DNA of 7,349 nt from Lachnospiraceae bacterium (GTDB taxonomy: Bacteria > Bacillota_A > Clostridia > Lachnospirales > Lachnospiraceae): the NCBI GenBank assembly GCA_017416055.1, contig JAFQDI010000116.1, positions 1-7,349 on the forward strand. Reading direction: 5' to 3'. The position numbers were made by a program, and so were the translations under genes. Positions 1 through 5,005 of the stretch are shown one piece after another. Under the pieces are notes generated by a model, which was not told where the DNA came from, made no database searches, and saw only the letters and a list, made by a program, of their open reading frames with translations. How positions within the stretch are numbered: the stretch's first letter is position 1; each line of letters begins with the position of its first letter.

Positions 1-377
1 AACTCAGGGCTGCAAGCGGGGTCTACACAGAGAACCAAATTATTCAGGGTAACATCATTTCTATAATCCTTCGGGAACAGCGGACGCATCGGACGATCGA
101 TTACACGGCTGGTCAGAATCGCGTTCTCGCTTGCCTTACCCTCACGCTTGTTGAAACCTCCGGGAATCTTTCCTACTGCATACATCTTCTCCTCGTACTC
201 TACGCTTAAGGGGAAGAAGTCGATACCGTCTCTGGGCTTTTCGGAAGCGGTAGCGGTGGAAAGGACTACTGTGTCGCCATAGTGCATCAGTGCTGCACCG
301 TTTGCCTGTGCTGCTACTCTGCCTACATCTACGGTCAGAGTTCTGCCAGCCAGTTCCATACTAAAACTCTTGTACAT
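1..377 (-). CDS. pnp: Polyribonucleotide nucleotidyltransferase (PNPase), N-terminal part, cut by window edge
   Basis: PNPase degrades RNA from the 3' end by phosphorolysis, releasing nucleoside diphosphates, and is a cytosolic trimer. I translated this stretch by hand. The protein starts [14 protein letters not shown] and continues through blocks typical of the first RNase PH domain: [11 protein letters not shown] (about residues 27-37), [14 protein letters not shown] (about 51-64), [15 protein letters not shown] (about 69-83) and [19 protein letters not shown] (about 90-108). About 125 codons are visible, and the second RNase PH, KH and S1 domains would lie beyond base 1. The start ATG (377-375) follows GGAGAG (391-386) by 8 bases. 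The next in-frame ATG, six codons later, has no comparable site. rpsO lies 217 bases upstream on the same strand, the classic rpsO-pnp pair. The family assignment is secure from the conserved blocks. Confidence 0.96.
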   Translation of the reverse strand, partial: MYKSFSMELAGRTLTVDVGRVAAQANGAALMHYGDTVVLSTATASEKPRDGIDFFPLSVEYEEKMYAVGKIPGGFNKREGKASENAILTSRVIDRPMRPLFPKDYRNDVTLNNLVLCVDPACSPE

Positions 378-383
378 AACTTT

Positions 384-468
384 GTCTCTCCTTTTATTTT
401 TAATGTGGCAGAAGAGACCGAAACAACTGAAAAAGCGGCTGTATCAGTAACTTTTTCAGAAGTCTCGG
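384..468 (-). promoter_or_regulatory. Structured pnp leader with competing stems, one covering the Shine-Dalgarno
   Basis: In the transcript, CTGAAAAAG (459-451) pairs perfectly with CTTTTTCAG (435-427) around a 15-nt loop. The stem is extended at its base by either CCGA/TCGG (468-465 with 421-418) or GAGAC/GTCTC (466-462 with 418-414). The same middle strand, GTCTCT (418-413), can instead pair with AGAGAC (389-384), which is part of the pnp Shine-Dalgarno region GGAGAGAC (391-384). The two states cannot form together. Known parallel: in E. coli the rpsO-pnp leader hairpin is cut by RNase III, and PNPase then represses its own expression. That this leader works similarly is inference. The pairings are short (5-9 bp), so the structure is plausible but unproven. 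Confidence 0.5.
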
Positions 469-550
469 AACTCCCGCCAGCCAAAAGCGCACTCCATCTC
501 GCCGACTGACGCAACTCTCCTGCCGTGAATAATCACTACTTTGACAGAAG

Positions 551-578
551 GATAGGGTGGAGACATCTCCACCCTACC
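551..578 (-). promoter_or_regulatory. Stable GC-rich hairpin downstream of rpsO (processing or attenuation element)
   Basis: In the transcript TAGGGTGGAG (576-567) and CTCCACCCTA (562-553) form a perfect 10-bp stem around the loop ATGT. A G-U and a G-C pair (577:552, 578:551) lengthen it to 12. It begins 17 bases after the rpsO stop codon. The bases after it read TCCTTCTGTCAAAG, which is only mildly U-rich, so it is not a textbook rho-independent terminator. A partial terminator or a 3'-end stabiliser for rpsO mRNA fits better, with pnp transcribed by readthrough. No convincing separate pnp promoter was found in the intergenic region. Confidence 0.6.
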
Positions 579-594
579 ATACCTTTACTACAGA

Positions 595-861
595 TTACTT
601 TCTGATACCCAGACGAGCGATCAGGTTACGGTAGCCTTCGATATCCTTTCTCTTCAGGTAATCCAGCATACCACGTCTCTGACCAACCATCATCAGAAGA
701 CCTCTTCTGGAATGATGATCCTTAGGGTTAGCCTTCAAATGCTCAGTAAGCTCGTTGATACGGGCGGTCAAAAGTGCAACCTGCACCTCAGGTGAACCGG
801 TATCTCCGGGCTGCTTGCCATACTCTGCTACGATCTGTGCCTTTAATTCCTTAGAAATCAT
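595..861 (-). CDS. rpsO: 30S ribosomal protein S15
   Basis: S15 binds the central domain of 16S rRNA at a helical junction early in small-subunit assembly and contributes to an intersubunit bridge. The protein is 88 residues, the usual length, and carries the family signature: [17 protein letters not shown] (about 20-36), then [16 protein letters not shown] (about 41-56), then [14 protein letters not shown] (about 60-73). The DHHSRRG block contains the rRNA-contact residues known for S15. The start ATG (861-859) is preceded by a full AGGAGG (876-871) at 9 bases, a strong initiation site. The gene has its own promoter about 115 bases upstream and is followed by a strong hairpin and then pnp on the same strand. 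S15 commonly represses its own translation by binding its mRNA leader; whether that happens here cannot be read directly. No oddities seen. Confidence 0.98.
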   Translation of the reverse strand: MISKELKAQIVAEYGKQPGDTGSPEVQVALLTARINELTEHLKANPKDHHSRRGLLMMVGQRRGMLDYLKRKDIEGYRNLIARLGIRK

Positions 862-870
862 GTGTAAAAT

Positions 871-969
871 CCTCCTTTATCTCTCTTACCGGGTACTAAG
901 CATACGGTCGGAGTCTCCGTCAGCCTGGCACCGGGCGATGGGCAGTCTTCCGCCCTAAAATAATCATAC
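871..969 (-). promoter_or_regulatory. rpsO 5' leader with GC-rich hairpins, candidate S15 autoregulatory region
   Basis: From the predicted start near 969 to the rpsO ATG is about 108 nt, long for a simple leader. It holds a GC-rich core: GGGCG (955-951) can pair with CGCCC (937-933), or GGGC (955-952) with the nearer GCCC (943-940), as alternatives. A short hairpin CGGA-GAC-TCCG lies at 919-909, and CGGT (933-930) can pair with ACCG (908-905) to enclose it. Several unrelated S15-binding leaders are known in bacteria, so an autoregulatory role is reasonable inference. I could not match this leader to a specific known class. Confidence 0.4.
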
Positions 970-975
970 CTAGTT

Positions 976-1004
976 AGTGTAACACAAACTCTTTTATTTG
1001 TAAA
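976..1004 (-). promoter_or_regulatory. Sigma-A-type promoter for rpsO (and probably pnp)
   Basis: The -35 box TTTACA (1004-999, 5 of 6 consensus) and the -10 box TACACT (981-976, 4 of 6) are separated by exactly 17 bases. The expected start is near 969-970. It lies in a short AT-rich gap between the M3 peptidase gene and rpsO, correctly oriented. ACAAA and TTTGT form a loose inverted repeat in the spacer, too weak to call an operator. No hairpin terminator is visible between the M3 gene stop (1038) and this promoter, so readthrough from upstream is also possible. Confidence 0.7.
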
Positions 1005-1037
1005 CCACTTTTTTTCTCTGATTTATAATTTTTTTTG

Positions 1038-2681
1038 CTATTTCTTTACTGTAATCTTCGCTAAGCGGTCTGACAGCATTTCTGCGATCGAACGATAGCC
1101 ATCGGTATCAAACACATCTGACATTCCTACCGTTTTGAGCAGTTCCGAGTAATAGAACGCCTCAGAATCTGCCGCACAAACAGTCAGATATTTGTCAATG
1201 CCCTTCTCAAGCGATTCACAGGACAGTTCATACAATTCCAGTGCTCCCAGAGCGGAAATCCCGTAACTGATATAATAAAACGGCATTTCGAAATTGTGAT
1301 TCACCCACATCCATTCATTCTCATATCCGTCGTAGGGCTCATATCCATAGTCGACGTACAACCGACGATAGATCTCACTGATCTGTTCAGGTGTCAAATT
1401 CTCCTGTGCATAGACAGTCTGCTGGAATTCATCAAACAGTGCCGCATCAATCAAATTGCTGATCAAACTGATCAAAACATAATATCTGGCAGCATCCTCG
1501 TATTTTTCACCGAAGATATCTGCATAATAGTGCGTCATGATCACTTCCAGCCCCTGGCTCTGCAGCTCACTGATATCCAGGTCGCTGATCCCAAACAGAA
1601 AATTACTTTCTGTATAAAAAGTATTGGTAAAGTGTCCGAATTCATGGATCATCGACATATAGTCATAGAACTCGCCGGAAGCCGCATTGAAAATGTAGGG
1701 CAGATTGTAGGAATACAGCCGTACCGTATATCCCATCTCACTCTTCTTCTCGTCGGGTGCAATGTCATACAACTCATGCTCTTTCATGAAGGCAAATGCA
1801 CGGTTCATCTCCGGTGACACATCATCGATCACATTGCCCAGCGCATTGATGATCGCCTCAGGGCTACAATCCAAGTCCTCTGCCTCCAGCAAAATCTGCA
1901 GATGACGGTTTGCCTCGTCTCGATGTTGCTGATATATGGGAACAAAATACTCCTTAACACCGCGCCAGATTTTTTCCGAATCCTGAGGCAGGTAATCTCT
2001 TCCATAAAAAGATCCATAGGCATATTCGGCATAGTTTCCTACTTCAAATAATTCCGCCTGCTGATTGCGCAGCTTGATCAGCTCGCAAAATATCTCTCCA
2101 ATTCTTTCCTCATCCGGAGTTTTTTCTTCCATCAGCGCATAATATTCCCGAATCAACTGACTTTCTTTGTCGTAGCCGAGCAATTCATTCTCTTCGTCTG
2201 AATAAGGCACATATTCTTCAAACCATTGGATATAAGAACCATGATAGGCTCCGGTCATCAGCCTTTTGTTTTCCGAAATCGCCATCGTGTGCAGCGCCAG
2301 CCAATATTCGTCATACAATTCCAGATAAAGTTCCGAAATATATTGGTATTCCTCAGCAAACATCTCGTTTGTCGGATCAGATGTCATCTTCAGTTCCGCC
2401 AACTGCGTCAGCGTACACACATATTCCAGTTCCACCCACAGATTATAATCCGCATCGGAAAATTCTTCTCTGGTTCCGCCATTTTCCGCAATCTCATAAA
2501 TCTTCTTCAGGCAGAGATCAAAGGGTGCCCGATCATAGTGTTCGTATTTGATTTCCGAGAACTTAACTTCTTCCCGCCATACTTCCTGAAAGTAAGTTTT
2601 CTGAGGGGTGCTACAGCCGCTTAAGAATAACAGTAACACAACCAATAATAAACTGATTATTCGCCTTATCATTCGTCCCAT
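1038..2681 (-). CDS. Lipoprotein zinc metallopeptidase of the M3 (oligoendopeptidase F-like) family
   Basis: Predicted membrane-anchored peptidase acting outside the cell on oligopeptides; the substrate is unknown. The 547-residue protein starts with basic MGRMIRR, a hydrophobic run (about 8-20) and the lipobox LSGC, so Cys23 should be lipidated. A helical, acidic middle (about 30-320) leads to the zinc motif HEFGH at 346-350 (His346, Glu347, His350). ISELQSQGLE (370-379) follows, where Glu372, 22 residues on, matches the third zinc ligand of M3 enzymes. WVNHNFEMPFYYISYGIS (459-476) resembles the conserved M3 C-terminal block with His and Tyr residues. The start fits AGGAG (2695-2691) 9 bases upstream. 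An alternative Met4 lacks spacing. The gene follows a terminator-ended NlpC/P60 gene, and no strong promoter of its own is clear. Most M3 peptidases are cytosolic, so the lipoprotein anchor is notable. The fold family is well supported; specificity is not. Confidence 0.85.
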   Translation of the reverse strand: MGRMIRRIISLLLVVLLLFLSGCSTPQKTYFQEVWREEVKFSEIKYEHYDRAPFDLCLKKIYEIAENGGTREEFSDADYNLWVELEYVCTLTQLAELKMTSDPTNEMFAEEYQYISELYLELYDEYWLALHTMAISENKRLMTGAYHGSYIQWFEEYVPYSDEENELLGYDKESQLIREYYALMEEKTPDEERIGEIFCELIKLRNQQAELFEVGNYAEYAYGSFYGRDYLPQDSEKIWRGVKEYFVPIYQQHRDEANRHLQILLEAEDLDCSPEAIINALGNVIDDVSPEMNRAFAFMKEHELYDIAPDEKKSEMGYTVRLYSYNLPYIFNAASGEFYDYMSMIHEFGHFTNTFYTESNFLFGISDLDISELQSQGLEVIMTHYYADIFGEKYEDAARYYVLISLISNLIDAALFDEFQQTVYAQENLTPEQISEIYRRLYVDYGYEPYDGYENEWMWVNHNFEMPFYYISYGISALGALELYELSCESLEKGIDKYLTVCAADSEAFYYSELLKTVGMSDVFDTDGYRSIAEMLSDRLAKITVKK

Positions 2682-2702
2682 CGCTCGATTCTCCTAATAA
2701 TT

Positions 2703-2735
2703 AAAAAACCGTTCTCCCTAAATAAGAAGAACGGT
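2703..2735 (-). terminator. Rho-independent terminator after the NlpC/P60 gene
   Basis: In the transcript ACCGTTCT (2735-2728) and AGAACGGT (2715-2708) form a perfect 8-bp stem with a 12-nt loop. A run of T follows at once (TTTTTT, counting the T at 2708, then AATTATT). It starts 10 bases after the NlpC/P60 stop codon. Both stem and U-tract are canonical, so it should end most transcripts from the strong upstream promoter. The next gene starts only 22 bases beyond it. Confidence 0.88.
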
Positions 2736-2745
2736 CTGCTTTTCT

Positions 2746-3966
2746 TTATTCACCGATTACATTTCTGAATCCCATCGGTGTCATCACCCACATGGAGGTG
2801 ATTCCGATTCCTCTGGTCTCACTGATCGCATGAACGATCTGTCCATTACCAATGTACATCGCTACATGATTTACCACACCACCGGTTCCATAGAACACCA
2901 AATCTCCGGGCTGAAGCTGTTCCAGACTCACCGGAACACCTGCCCCTGCCTGCTGCCAGGATACACGGGGAAGCCAAATATCAAATGTAGCCATAATAGA
3001 CTGTACATATCCGGAACAATCCGCACCGGTCCACAGATTAGTTCCTCCCCATACGTAGGGATTTCCTAAGAACTGCAGTGCATAGTTAACAACGTTGATT
3101 CTAAACTGTGTAGCCGCAGAAATAGGTTCAAATTTAACGGCCTCACCTAATGAATATCCAATCTCGACATACTCAGAAAATACAAATGCAGTTTCTCCAC
3201 TTCCAAGCGCAATCTCCACCCACTCATCGTGAATATCGACAACATCATAACGCTCGTTCGTCGTAATCTGGGTAATCGCCTCGTACTCAACACCGGGGCC
3301 TTTACGAACATTCAACTCTGCCGTATTAACTCTCACGCGAAGTCTTGCATCTTCCAACGCACGGGCAACTGCTTCATCGCCGGTAAGAACATACTGATTT
3401 GAAATATAGCCGACTACATCGCCGGACTCAATCAAATACCAGCCATTCCGTTCCTCTAAAATATTGCAAGCAGTATTATTTACCATCTTTCCGATGATAC
3501 GTCCCTCGCCATGAGGCTCCTCGCGAACGTTCAAATAGCTGTCTACCACTACAATACCCAAATTTGTATAACGATCAAGCACTTCCGCTTTCGCATTGGT
3601 TTCTTCGGAAATGATACGATCCACTTCAACCTTATCTGTCAAAGACAATGTACCCTTGTCCACTGCGGCAAAAAACTGCTCCAAAACAAATGAGATACCG
3701 GCCATGGAAGCATCTACCGCCTGAGGAGCTACGGTTACAACATTTTGATTAAACGGTTCTTTTGTTTTCTCATTTTCATCTTCTGAAGCCACCGGCACTT
3801 TTTCCACACGGTCTTTCGTCTCACCGTTCTTCTCGTCAAATCCGGCAACATTCGCCAAACCGACATCCGAAATATCCGACGGTCTGGCCGCCAGCGTATT
3901 CGTACTGGGAACAAGCAGTAATGAAACCAATATAGCGGCAATCACACGCTGAACTGAACCTGCCAT
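2746..3966 (-). CDS. Secreted peptidoglycan endopeptidase: two SH3-like domains plus NlpC/P60
   Basis: Predicted exported cell-wall hydrolase that cuts peptide stems of peptidoglycan. Of 406 residues, 1-27 form a Sec signal peptide (hydrophobic 8-20, cleavage likely near TLAA). An acidic, charged linker follows (about 43-70). Bacterial SH3 domain 1 spans about 137-196 (SYLNVREEP, WYLIESGDVVGYI). SH3 domain 2 spans about 210-268 (AELNVRKGPG, WVEIALGSGETAFV). The NlpC/P60 domain occupies about 287-406 with catalytic Cys317 in GADCSGY, His367 in NHVAMYIG and a third polar residue, His379, in IVHAIS. PGDLVFY (353-359) is also typical. The start ATG is 6 bases after GGAGG (3977-3973). The gene has a perfect consensus promoter overlaid with WalR-like boxes and its own terminator, so it is a single-gene transcription unit inside the ribosomal operon. 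SH3 plus NlpC/P60 is a common layout for DL-endopeptidases; the exact bond cut is inferred. Confidence 0.93.
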   Translation of the reverse strand: MAGSVQRVIAAILVSLLLVPSTNTLAARPSDISDVGLANVAGFDEKNGETKDRVEKVPVASEDENEKTKEPFNQNVVTVAPQAVDASMAGISFVLEQFFAAVDKGTLSLTDKVEVDRIISEETNAKAEVLDRYTNLGIVVVDSYLNVREEPHGEGRIIGKMVNNTACNILEERNGWYLIESGDVVGYISNQYVLTGDEAVARALEDARLRVRVNTAELNVRKGPGVEYEAITQITTNERYDVVDIHDEWVEIALGSGETAFVFSEYVEIGYSLGEAVKFEPISAATQFRINVVNYALQFLGNPYVWGGTNLWTGADCSGYVQSIMATFDIWLPRVSWQQAGAGVPVSLEQLQPGDLVFYGTGGVVNHVAMYIGNGQIVHAISETRGIGITSMWVMTPMGFRNVIGE

Positions 3967-3988
3967 AACCCGCCTCCATTTCTTAAAT

Positions 3989-4005
3989 GTTACAGAATTG
4001 TTACA
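3989..4005 (-). promoter_or_regulatory. WalR-like box B, just downstream of the transcription start
   Basis: The minus strand reads TGTAAC-AATTC-TGTAAC, an exact match to the published WalR (YycF) pattern TGTWAH-N5-TGTWAH. It lies about +7 to +23 from the predicted start near 4011, a position where a bound protein would normally block transcription. It overlaps a 15-bp palindrome, GAATTGTTACAATTC (3995-4009), which could also form a small hairpin in the RNA. WalR binding is inferred from sequence only. Confidence 0.6.
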
Positions 4006-4017
4006 ATTCCGAGGTTA

Positions 4018-4046
4018 ATTATAACAGTTAGTTAACAGTCTGTCAA
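4018..4046 (-). promoter_or_regulatory. Perfect consensus sigma-A promoter of the NlpC/P60 gene
   Basis: The -35 box TTGACA (4046-4041) and the -10 box TATAAT (4023-4018) are both perfect and separated by exactly 17 bases. The expected start is near 4011, giving a leader of about 45 nt to the ATG at 3966. It lies in the intergenic region after ribF, in the right orientation. Such a promoter would be very strong unless repressed, which fits the regulatory boxes lying on it. Confidence 0.9.
4021..4037 (-). promoter_or_regulatory. WalR-like box A, in the promoter spacer overlapping the -10
   Basis: The minus strand reads TGTTAA-CTAAC-TGTTAT, again an exact fit to TGTWAH-N5-TGTWAH. It fills most of the 17-bp spacer and covers the first three bases of the -10. 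Its half-sites begin at 4037 and 4026; those of box B begin at 4005 and 3994. The steps are 11, 21 and 11 bases, so all four half-sites face the same side of the helix. This arrangement suggests cooperative repression. The regulator itself is not in the window. Confidence 0.6.
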
Positions 4047-4092
4047 CCTTTGATTGCTCGGTTTTTTTCGTCATTTTAACGAAATTATCGAC

Positions 4093-4941
4093 TTAGAATT
4101 GTGCAATTAACCCAATTTCTAATAAATCTGCACGATTTTCTGCTAAAATCGGCTCTTTTAGTTTCGTTAACAACTTTCCCTCCGTGTCCGAAATTCGTGT
4201 AATTGTTGTAACACTTCTGACACATTTATCACCAATCCATACCTTAGAAAAATAGTTTCCTTCCGGCAAAACAAGCTTGAATTCTCCATCACTCTGTGCA
4301 ATTGTCCAGGCTCCCTTTTCCTTGACGAGATGAGCAGAAATGTACCTTCCGCTCTCATCCAGGGCATGTCCGTTCACGCTGTAGAGATAACCAAGAAGCC
4401 GGTTTACCTCCTCGATATCTCCCTTTCTCAGTTCTGCCTTGATTCTCGAACTGCTGATCACCAAATTATCTTTTCTTGTCCGCTCTTTCTCCACCACGTT
4501 CAGCATAAAATTCAGATCTCGGCTCAGATTTTCCAAAAGTGCTACGTTCCCCCTTCGCTGATAGCCAAACCCACAATCCGGTCCCACTGTCAGCGACTTC
4601 ATACACAGCCGGTTCACAAGCAGATCACAGACAAAGTCCTTCGCTTCCATCCGGCGGGTCTCCTCCGTAAACGGATATTCGATCAAAATATCCACTCCCA
4701 TAGCTTCCATCAGGCGGCGTTTTTCTGCTTTCGTCGTGATCACCGGTGAAGAAGTCTCATCAAGGACCTCCGTCACCGGAACATCAAAAGTGAATACAAC
4801 CGTTTTCTGATTCGGCTTTACATTTGCTTTCAGTTCATGAATCAATTTCTGATGACCACGGTGAAGACCGTCAAATTTTCCAATCGTCACTGCTGTCGGA
4901 AAATCAAAACGAATATTCGTAGTCCCATGAATAATTCTCAT
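4093..4941 (-). CDS. ribF: RibF-like FMN adenylyltransferase with a degenerate riboflavin-kinase half
   Basis: Bifunctional RibF normally phosphorylates riboflavin to FMN and adenylates FMN to FAD. I start it at MRIIHGTT (ATG 4941), 7 bases after GGAG (4952-4949). An upstream ATG at 4983 would add 14 atypical residues. From this start (282 aa) the adenylyltransferase half looks intact: GKFDGLHRGHQ (21-31), VVFTFD (48-53), VGPDCGFGYQRRG (119-131) and ISSSRI (162-167), then RLLGYLYSVNG (181-191). The remaining ~91 residues should be the kinase barrel. LVLPEGNYFSKVWIGDKC (224-241) resembles its beta strands, but the G-[FM]-PT-[AT]-N motif that binds nucleotide and Mg is absent, and the expected catalytic Glu region is not recognisable. 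The domain is also shorter than the usual ~125 residues. Adjacent frames do not restore the motif, so this is divergence rather than a visible frameshift. The neighbour truB supports family identity. Kinase activity is doubtful. Confidence 0.85.
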   Translation of the reverse strand: MRIIHGTTNIRFDFPTAVTIGKFDGLHRGHQKLIHELKANVKPNQKTVVFTFDVPVTEVLDETSSPVITTKAEKRRLMEAMGVDILIEYPFTEETRRMEAKDFVCDLLVNRLCMKSLTVGPDCGFGYQRRGNVALLENLSRDLNFMLNVVEKERTRKDNLVISSSRIKAELRKGDIEEVNRLLGYLYSVNGHALDESGRYISAHLVKEKGAWTIAQSDGEFKLVLPEGNYFSKVWIGDKCVRSVTTITRISDTEGKLLTKLKEPILAENRADLLEIGLIAQF

Positions 4942-4962
4942 CTCAAATCTCCATTCTTTTCT

Positions 4963-4973
4963 GACCGCCGGTC
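4963..4973 (-). other. Small GC-rich inverted repeat between truB and ribF
   Basis: GACC-GGC-GGTC forms a 4-bp hairpin with a 3-nt loop in the 64-base spacer ahead of ribF, 11 bases upstream of its Shine-Dalgarno. It is too short to be a terminator and may be chance. It resembles the GC hairpin in the infB-rbfA spacer in size and location. Confidence 0.25.
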
Positions 4974-5005
4974 CTGTCATCAATCCATAATCCGGACTTT
5001 ATCTC

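Noticed and set aside
282..509. 75-residue plus-strand open frame spanning the pnp start and leader
   Set aside because: It runs antisense through the pnp start codon and the structured leader. The better reading is a conserved leader RNA, not a protein.
1296..1817. 173-residue plus-strand open frame opposite the M3 peptidase gene
   Set aside because: It is antisense to the conserved HEFGH region, with no domain or start signal of its own.
2756..2784. Promoter-like ATGACA-17-TGTAAT inside the end of the NlpC/P60 gene
   Set aside because: It is inside a conserved coding sequence and upstream of a terminator, so a chance match is likely. It is kept only as a possibility in the findings, not as a feature.
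4066..4084. Inverted repeat TTTCGT/ACGAAA after ribF as a terminator
   Set aside because: In the direction of transcription the stem is followed by A residues, not T, and is only 6 bp. It cannot be a standard rho-independent terminator for ribF.
4942..4983. Upstream ATG adding 14 residues to RibF
   Set aside because: The added residues do not resemble RibF N-termini, and the ATG at 4941 has a well-placed GGAG and starts the typical MRIIHGTT sequence.
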